Source: Kribbella turkmenica (GTDB taxonomy: Bacteria > Actinomycetota > Actinomycetes > Propionibacteriales > Kribbellaceae). Taken from it: a DNA stretch of 64,000 nucleotides. Numbering within the stretch: the stretch's first letter is position 1; every line of letters begins with the position of its first letter. The notes under the pieces were generated by a model. That model was not told the DNA's origin, did no database searches, and saw only the letters and a program-made list of their open reading frames with translations. Position numbers and translations under genes: made by a program. The stretch covers positions 23,572 through 87,571 of the forward strand of contig NZ_SMKR01000005.1 in NCBI RefSeq assembly GCF_004348725.1, in the 5' to 3' direction. Of the stretch, positions 59,080-64,000 are shown in pieces.

Positions 59080-60030
59080 GTGACGACTACTGACCGGGTC
59101 CCGCTGCAGGCCTGGCTCCCGACGATGTTGACCCTGGCCGCCATCTGGGGCTGCAGCTTCCTGTTCATCTCCGTCGGCGTACGGGAACTGCATCCGCTCT
59201 ACCTGGCCCTCGGCCGGGTCGTCGCCGGGTCGCTGGTGCTCGTGATCATCCTGGCCGCGAAGCGGGAGTCGCTGCCCCGCGAGCCTCGGCTGTGGGTGCA
59301 CTCGTTCGTGGTCGGCGCGGTCGGGTCGGCGATCCCGTGGACCCTGTTCGGGTACGGCGAGCAGCGCATCCCGTCCCTGCTCGCGGGAATCTGGAACGGC
59401 ATCACCCCACTCGTCGTGCTGCCGATCGCCGTGCTGATCTTCCGGACCGAGACGTTCTCGGTGCAGCGCGTCCTCGGGCTGATGGTCGGCTTCGGCGGCA
59501 TGCTCGTCGTACTCGGCGCCTGGAACGTCCAGGGTGGCGCCGACCTGACCGGCCAGGCGCTGTGCATGCTGGCAGCCGTCTGCTACGGCTTCGCGGTGCC
59601 CTACCAGAAGCGCTTCATCGCCGGCACGACGTTGTCCGGTACGGCGTTGTCCGCCAGCCTGCTGATCTGCGCGACCGTGCAACTCGCCGTGGTCGCTCCG
59701 ATCGTGACCCGGGAGGCGCCGCCGGTGCCGTGGTCTCTGTCGATCGAGGTACTCGGCAGCGTGATCGCGCTCGGCGCGCTCGGCAGTGGGCTCGCGTTCG
59801 TCCTCAGTCTGCGCAACATCCGGTTGATCGGCGCCAGCCGGTCGTCGATGGTGACCTACCTGATGCCGGTCTTCTCGATCCTGGTCGGCGTGATCGTGCT
59901 GCACGAGCACATCACCTGGTACCAGCCGGTCGGCGCGCTGGTCGTCCTGCTCGGCGTGGCCGTCTCGCAGGGCCTGCTGCGGAACCCGCGCCGGAAACCG
60001 GCGCTCGCCGCGGAAGCGTCAGCGGCGTAG
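59080..60030 (+). CDS. EamA/DMT-family transporter
   Basis: A 316-aa membrane protein with ten predicted helices in two EamA halves (LAAIWGCSFLFISVGVRELHP and CYGFAVPYQKRF-type starts). DMT proteins of this kind export amino acids or metabolites. GTG 59080 is chosen because CAGGAG (59066-59071) lies 8 nt before it; an ATG at 59062 stands on the ribosome site itself. It converges on the second DMT gene with a 12-nt overlap. Confidence 0.86.
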   Translation: MTTTDRVPLQAWLPTMLTLAAIWGCSFLFISVGVRELHPLYLALGRVVAGSLVLVIILAAKRESLPREPRLWVHSFVVGAVGSAIPWTLFGYGEQRIPSLLAGIWNGITPLVVLPIAVLIFRTETFSVQRVLGLMVGFGGMLVVLGAWNVQGGADLTGQALCMLAAVCYGFAVPYQKRFIAGTTLSGTALSASLLICATVQLAVVAPIVTREAPPVPWSLSIEVLGSVIALGALGSGLAFVLSLRNIRLIGASRSSMVTYLMPVFSILVGVIVLHEHITWYQPVGALVVLLGVAVSQGLLRNPRRKPALAAEASAA

Positions 60031-61008
60031 GTTCGGGACGGCCGCGACCACGACGGCGACCAGGGCGAGCACGGTCCCGGCGACGACCGGGAGCGTGACG
60101 GCCTTGTCGGCGGCCGGGAGGAACAGGTCGATGAACAAGCTGGCGATCAGCTGACCGGCGATCGTGCCCAGGCCGAGCACGAACACACCGACGACCCGGA
60201 TTACCGCCGCGGCGGCGCTGATGAAGATCACCCCGCACGCGCCACCGAGGTACAGCCAGGGCTCGCTCGGCAGGGACCGCGGAGCGCCCCGCAGCGCGAG
60301 GTCGCCGAGGAAGACGACCAGCAACGCGACGAAGCCGACGAGGAAGTTGACCACGCCCGCCGCGACCGCGCCGTACCCGTCGCGGGAAGCGGTCCGGGCG
60401 ACCCGGCCGTTGATCGCCTGCTGGACGGCCGTACCGATACCGCCGAGCGCAGGCAGGACGGCGAGCAACAGGCCGTCCGGGTGGCTCAACTGCGAGGACA
60501 CCGCGAGGACGACGGCCGCGAGAGCCATCACCGCCCCGACGACGCGGAGCGTGGTGTAGGGCTGCGGTCCGGCGGGGCCGAAACCGAGCCGGTCGACCAC
60601 GAGACTGCTGACCGCCTGCCCGGCGACGACGGCGACCGTGAAGACGGCGACTCCGATCACGGACACGGTGATCGACTGGGTCGCGACCAGGAACGCGCCG
60701 GCCACTCCCCCGATGCAGTGCCACCAGCGCAGACCGCCGTGACCGCGCATCGGCGTCCGGATCGCCCGCCAGACGCTGCCCAGTGAGCTCCGGATCCGCG
60801 GGATGAGCGCCGTGGCGATCAGCAGGATCAGCAGGCCGGAGCCGAACGAGATCAGCGCGGCCGCGACTCCGTCGGCCAGCACCTGGCCGAGCTCGCCGTT
60901 CAGCCGGGACTGGACCGCGACCAGCATCCCGATCCCGAACGCCGTGCTCAGGCCGACGATCTGATGGTGCCGGGCCGAGCGGGCAGGGCGGGTGGCGGTC
61001 GTTGTCAC
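60019..61008 (-). CDS. DMT-family transporter, duplicated DUF606/YdcZ type
   Basis: A 329-aa membrane protein with ten hydrophobic helices in two similar halves of five (GLSTAFGIGMLVAVQSRLNGELG and ALGGIGTAVQQAINGRVARTA mark the two starts). Small YdcZ/DUF606 proteins are usually single halves, so this is the fused form. Function not established. The GTG at 61008 follows CATGAT by six bases and lacks a ribosome site, suggesting a leaderless start; GTG 61035 is an alternative. Confidence 0.8.
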   Translation of the reverse strand: MTTTATRPARSARHHQIVGLSTAFGIGMLVAVQSRLNGELGQVLADGVAAALISFGSGLLILLIATALIPRIRSSLGSVWRAIRTPMRGHGGLRWWHCIGGVAGAFLVATQSITVSVIGVAVFTVAVVAGQAVSSLVVDRLGFGPAGPQPYTTLRVVGAVMALAAVVLAVSSQLSHPDGLLLAVLPALGGIGTAVQQAINGRVARTASRDGYGAVAAGVVNFLVGFVALLVVFLGDLALRGAPRSLPSEPWLYLGGACGVIFISAAAAVIRVVGVFVLGLGTIAGQLIASLFIDLFLPAADKAVTLPVVAGTVLALVAVVVAAVPNLRR

Positions 61009-61056
61009 TCGACCATCATGACCGTTCGCCGTCACACACCTGACAGCAGGTCCACC

Positions 61057-62442
61057 CTATGAGCGGCGGACCAGGGCCAGATACATCGCGTCCGTGCCGT
61101 GGAGATGCGGCCAGAGCTGCACGTCCGGTCCGTCGCCGAGATCCGGGACACCGGGGAACAGTTCGCGAGCATCCTCGAGGTGTGCGTCGTCCCGCTTCCC
61201 GAGCACGGCGTCCACCACCGCACGGGTCTCGTCGGGGTGCGGTGAACAGGTGACGTAGGCCACCACGCCACCCGGCCGGACCGAGGTGATCGCGGAGTCC
61301 AGCAGGTCCTCCTGGAGGGGCCGCAGTTCGACGACGTCGTCCGGCGTACGGCGCCAGCGGGCTTCCGGGCGACGGCGAAGAGCTCCGAGACCCGTGCACG
61401 GCACGTCGGCGAGCACCCGGTCGAAGGACCCGGCCGGCCAGGTGGGTTCGGTGCCGTCGCCGACCAGGACCAGGTGGTCGCCGGGGATCGCGCGCAGGTT
61501 CGCACGGACGAGATCGGCCCGGTGCTCGAGCGGTTCGACGGCTGTCAGCCGGCCGGCACGCTGCTGCACGAGCGCTGCCAGCAGGGCCGACTTGCCGCCC
61601 GGGCCGGCGCAGAGGTCGAGCCAGTCGGCGTCGTCACCGTCGACCCGGGCCGCGGCCAGCGCGGCCGCGACCAACTGCGAGCCTTCGTCCTGCACCCCGG
61701 CACGGCCGGTGGCCACCGCGTCGATCCGCCCCGGATCCCCGCCACCCTGCAGGACCGCCGCGTACGGCGACCACTTCGCTCGGCTGGCCCCGGCCTCGAT
61801 CAACTCGTCCACGTCCGCCGCCCCGGGCCGGGCGACGAGCGTCACCCTCGGCGGCTCGTTGTCCGCGTCGAGCAACCGTTCGAGCCCCGTGCCGCGATCA
61901 CCCAGCGCGTCGGCGAAGGCTTCGATGACCCAGCGCGGGTGGGCCTTGGCGATCGCGAGCCGACCGAGACGGTCCTCCTCGACGGTCGGCGCGACCGCGG
62001 TGATCCACTGGTCGAGCGTGCGCTGGCTGATCTTGCGGAGGACGGCGTTCACCAGGCCGGTGCGTTTCTGGCCGATCTCGGCGCGGGTCAACGTGACCAT
62101 CTCGCTGACCGCGGCGTACGAGTCGACGCGCATCCGGAGCAACTGGTGCGTGCCGAGCCGGAGCAGGTCGAGCAGTTCCGGGTCCAGGTCGGCGAGCGGG
62201 CGGGACACGCTGCGGGCGAGGAACGCGTCGTACGTGCCCTGCCAGCGGAGCGTGCCGTGCACCAGTTCGGTGCAGAACGCGGCGTCGCGGCCGCCGAGGC
62301 GCTGCTCGCGGAGTGCCTTGTTCAGCGCGAGGTTCGCGTAGCCGCCCTCGGCGGTCACCTGGCGGATCACCTGGTAGGCAACCCGGCGAACCCGGTCCGG
62401 CCGCCGTTGCGGCGCCCGATGACGCGGAGACCGGTCGTTCAC
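61057..62442 (-). CDS. rsmB: 16S rRNA (cytosine-967-C5)-methyltransferase
   Basis: A 461-aa enzyme: an N-terminal NusB-like RNA-binding domain (RRVAYQVIRQVTAEGGYANLALN ... DAAFCTELVHGTLRWQG) and a C-terminal Rossmann methyltransferase. SAM motif LDLCAGPGGKSALLAAL, the two cysteines DVPCTGLGALRRRPEARWRR and VTCSPHPDE are those of RsmB/Nop2 m5C methyltransferases. It modifies C967 of 16S rRNA (E. coli numbering). It is the last gene of the def-fmt-rsmB operon; its GTG start overlaps the end of a 27-codon bridging ORF by 4 nt. Confidence 0.92.
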   Translation of the reverse strand: MNDRSPRHRAPQRRPDRVRRVAYQVIRQVTAEGGYANLALNKALREQRLGGRDAAFCTELVHGTLRWQGTYDAFLARSVSRPLADLDPELLDLLRLGTHQLLRMRVDSYAAVSEMVTLTRAEIGQKRTGLVNAVLRKISQRTLDQWITAVAPTVEEDRLGRLAIAKAHPRWVIEAFADALGDRGTGLERLLDADNEPPRVTLVARPGAADVDELIEAGASRAKWSPYAAVLQGGGDPGRIDAVATGRAGVQDEGSQLVAAALAAARVDGDDADWLDLCAGPGGKSALLAALVQQRAGRLTAVEPLEHRADLVRANLRAIPGDHLVLVGDGTEPTWPAGSFDRVLADVPCTGLGALRRRPEARWRRTPDDVVELRPLQEDLLDSAITSVRPGGVVAYVTCSPHPDETRAVVDAVLGKRDDAHLEDARELFPGVPDLGDGPDVQLWPHLHGTDAMYLALVRRS

Positions 62443-62522
62443 GCCTCCACCTCGCCGGCGCTCGGTTCCGGCGTGACCGACATCGCTGCTCTACCCATTG
62501 TTCGCTCGCTGCGCTCGCTCAC
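62439..62522 (-). other. 27-codon ORF bridging the fmt stop and the rsmB start
   Basis: A GTG at 62522 overlaps the fmt TGA (GTGA); 27 codons later TGA overlaps the rsmB GTG (GTGA). The peptide begins with Val/[15 protein letters not shown] and contains SVTPEPSAGEVEA. The first 21 bases contain GAGCGAGCGCAGCGAGCG, the same repeat type as in the kinase/regulator bridge at 49918. GGTGGAGGC near its end serves as rsmB ribosome site. Confidence 0.4.
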
Positions 62523-63445
62523 ACAGGCCCCAGACGGTCCTCATCGGTGAGGCGGACACCGCGGGCCCAGTCGGGCGCGGCCATCGGCTTCTTGCCCTGT
62601 GGCTGCACCGTCACCAACTCGACCACCTTGCTGCCGGTGCCGACCTGCACGCTCGACCTGGTCGCCCGCAGCTCGCCGGGCTTCAGCTCCTCGTCGGTCA
62701 GCCGGACGGCGAGCACCTTCAGCCGCTCGCCGCGGAACGTCGTCCACGCACCCGGCGCCGGGTTGCAGCCGCGCACCAGCCGGTCCACCCGCTGCGCCGG
62801 AGCGCCCAGATCCAGCTCGGCGTCCTCGACGGTGATCTTCGGTGCCAGCGTGACCCCGTCGGCCGGCTGCTCCCGTGCCTCGAGTACGCCGGCCTCGACG
62901 CCGTCCAGCGTGTCGACCAGCAGCTTCGCGCCGGACTCGGCCAGCCGGCCGAGCAGGTCGCCGGAGGTGTCCTCGGGGCCGATCGGCTCGGTCAGTACGC
63001 CGTACACCGGGCCGGCGTCGAGCGCCTTGACGATCCGGAACGTGCTCGCCCCGGTCACGTCGTCGCCGGCGATGATCGCGTGCTGCACCGGCGCCGCCCC
63101 GCGCCAGGCCGGCAGCACCGAGAAGTGCAGGTTGATCCAGCCGTGCTCCGGGATGTCCAGCGCTGCCTGCGGCAACAGTCCGCCGTACGCGACCACCGGG
63201 CAGCAGTCCGGCGCGATCTCGGTCAGCCGGGCGAGGAACTCCGGGTCGCTCGGCTTGACCGGCTTGAGCACCTCGATCCCGAGCTCCTCGGCGAGCTGGG
63301 CGACCGGCGAGGCGACCAGCTTGCGGCCGCGCCCGGCCGGCGCGTCCGGCCGGGTGACGACGGCAACCACTTCGTGGCGGCTGGCAACGATCGCCTTGAG
63401 CGCGGCGACAGCGGGCTCCGGCGTACCGGCGAAGACGACTCTCAC
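62519..63445 (-). CDS. fmt: Methionyl-tRNA formyltransferase
   Basis: A 308-aa enzyme that formylates initiator Met-tRNA with 10-formyl-[19 protein letters not shown] opens the Rossmann-like domain, [21 protein letters not shown] contains the catalytic Asn/His and the substrate loop, and ALDAGPVYG the conserved Asp; the C-terminal OB-like domain ([22 protein letters not shown]) binds tRNA. Length is normal. The GTG start overlaps the def stop by 4 nt (GTGA). Confidence 0.95.
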   Translation of the reverse strand: MRVVFAGTPEPAVAALKAIVASRHEVVAVVTRPDAPAGRGRKLVASPVAQLAEELGIEVLKPVKPSDPEFLARLTEIAPDCCPVVAYGGLLPQAALDIPEHGWINLHFSVLPAWRGAAPVQHAIIAGDDVTGASTFRIVKALDAGPVYGVLTEPIGPEDTSGDLLGRLAESGAKLLVDTLDGVEAGVLEAREQPADGVTLAPKITVEDAELDLGAPAQRVDRLVRGCNPAPGAWTTFRGERLKVLAVRLTDEELKPGELRATRSSVQVGTGSKVVELVTVQPQGKKPMAAPDWARGVRLTDEDRLGPV

Positions 63446-63990
63446 AGACCGAATCCGTTCATTCCGTGGGGGGAGACCTTCACCTGGGGCATGCCACCGA
63501 GGCCGGACCAGTCGGCCTCGCGGATCGCCTTCATCGCCTGCTTGCGGGTGTCGGTGTCGAGCCGGTCGATGAACAGCACGCCGTCCAGGTGGTCGGTCTC
63601 GTGCTGGATGCAGCGGGCCAGCAGGTCGGCCCCCTCGATCACCACCGGGTCGCCGTACATGGTGAAGCCCCGGGCGATCACGGACATCGCACGGCGGCAG
63701 TCGAAGGTCAGGCCGGGGATCGACAGGCAGCCCTCCGGGCCGAACTGCTCGTCCGCGGACAGGGTGAGCTCCGGGTTGACCAGGTGCCCGAGCTCACCGT
63801 CGACGTGCCAGGTGAACACCCGGAGGCCGACACCGATCTGCGGTGCGGCCAGGCCCGATCCGGGCGCTGCCTGCATGGTGTCGGTGAGGTCCTGGACAAG
63901 GCGGCGCAACTCGGCGTCGAAGTCGACGACCGGCTCCGCCTTGGTGGTCAGGACGGGGTCGCCGAACAGGCGGATGGGTGTGACCGACAA
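63442..63990 (-). CDS. def: Peptide deformylase
   Basis: A 182-aa metalloenzyme that removes N-formyl from nascent proteins. The three family motifs are complete: [10 protein letters not shown] (44-53), EGCLSIPG with metal ligand C88, and QHETDHLDG with H130, E131 and H134. The TTG start at 63990 has GGAGA 5 nt upstream and no better start is in frame. It heads the visible part of def-fmt-rsmB; upstream genes lie beyond the window. Its product acts on the Met formylated by the fmt product, so pairing them in an operon makes sense. Confidence 0.95.
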   Translation of the reverse strand: MSVTPIRLFGDPVLTTKAEPVVDFDAELRRLVQDLTDTMQAAPGSGLAAPQIGVGLRVFTWHVDGELGHLVNPELTLSADEQFGPEGCLSIPGLTFDCRRAMSVIARGFTMYGDPVVIEGADLLARCIQHETDHLDGVLFIDRLDTDTRKQAMKAIREADWSGLGGMPQVKVSPHGMNGFGL

Positions 63991-64000
63991 CAGATTCTCC

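Noticed and set aside
1..64000. A genomic island, prophage, secondary-metabolite cluster or defence island
   Set aside because: No integrase, transposase, tRNA-flanked repeat, PKS/NRPS or known defence set was found; the ATPase at 19942 alone does not make a defence system.

Overview
The window comes from a very GC-rich actinomycete chromosome. Gene content (xylose isomerase cluster, ROK regulators, GH125 mannosidase, many secreted hydrolases, sensor kinases of the NarL type) and many starts placed 6-7 nt behind a TANNNT -10 box suggest a soil actinobacterium of the Nocardioidaceae/Kribbella kind. The genus is inference. I saw no tRNA, rRNA, CRISPR array, transposase or prophage; this is ordinary chromosome with an accessory, sugar-oriented gene set.

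Layout. 1-9124: end of a PASTA protein, a type Ic aminotransferase, a PhyH dioxygenase divergent from an AraC regulator, a hotdog thioesterase divergent from an HxlR regulator, a secreted trypsin-like protease, an aldehyde dehydrogenase behind a perfect 12-bp palindrome, and an M6 metalloprotease. 9345-17084: a Tat-exported phospholipase C, then a five-gene Dpp-type ABC importer operon on the minus strand, driven by a promoter whose -35 lies inside a LacI-type operator. 17216-24498: methyltransferase, BTAD/TPR regulator, a 986-aa sacsin-like ATPase, a GDSL esterase, a GNAT acetyltransferase and an unlisted 54-aa gene.

24586-35360: two small genes, then a minus-strand sugar cluster: ROK regulator, ribose/xylose-type ABC importer (ATPase, permease, binding protein), Gfo/Idh/MocA dehydrogenase, xylose isomerase, a wrecked ThuA-type gene and a TIM-barrel isomerase. 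Together they would import a pentose or related sugar and isomerise or oxidise it under ROK control. 35361-45200: a Cys-rich hypothetical gene, an S8 protease split by an in-frame TGA, an amidohydrolase, a RibD-like reductase, an AlkB-like gene with a LexA-type SOS box, an MFS pump and an FMN-type oxidase.

45279-53591: two NarL-type sensor kinases and two response regulators, with an L-lactate dehydrogenase/GntR pair sitting between the first kinase and the rest; then an ABC exporter. 53584-57709: an operon of alpha-galactosidase-like hydrolase, ROK regulator and GH125 alpha-mannosidase, probably for glycan breakdown. 57749-61008: an aminotransferase-V-like protein and two DMT transporters. 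61057-63990: the housekeeping operon def-fmt-rsmB.

The most unusual signals are: (a) two 27-codon ORFs, at the kinase/regulator and fmt/rsmB junctions, that run exactly from the upstream stop to the downstream start by 4-nt overlaps on both sides, both beginning with an ERSE-type peptide encoded by a dispersed GAGCG-AGCGAG repeat; (b) a leaderless 5-codon upstream ORF overlapping the start of a GntR gene between palindromic operators; (c) a clean nonsense codon in the middle of a secreted protease; (d) a predicted SOS box on an AlkB-like gene.
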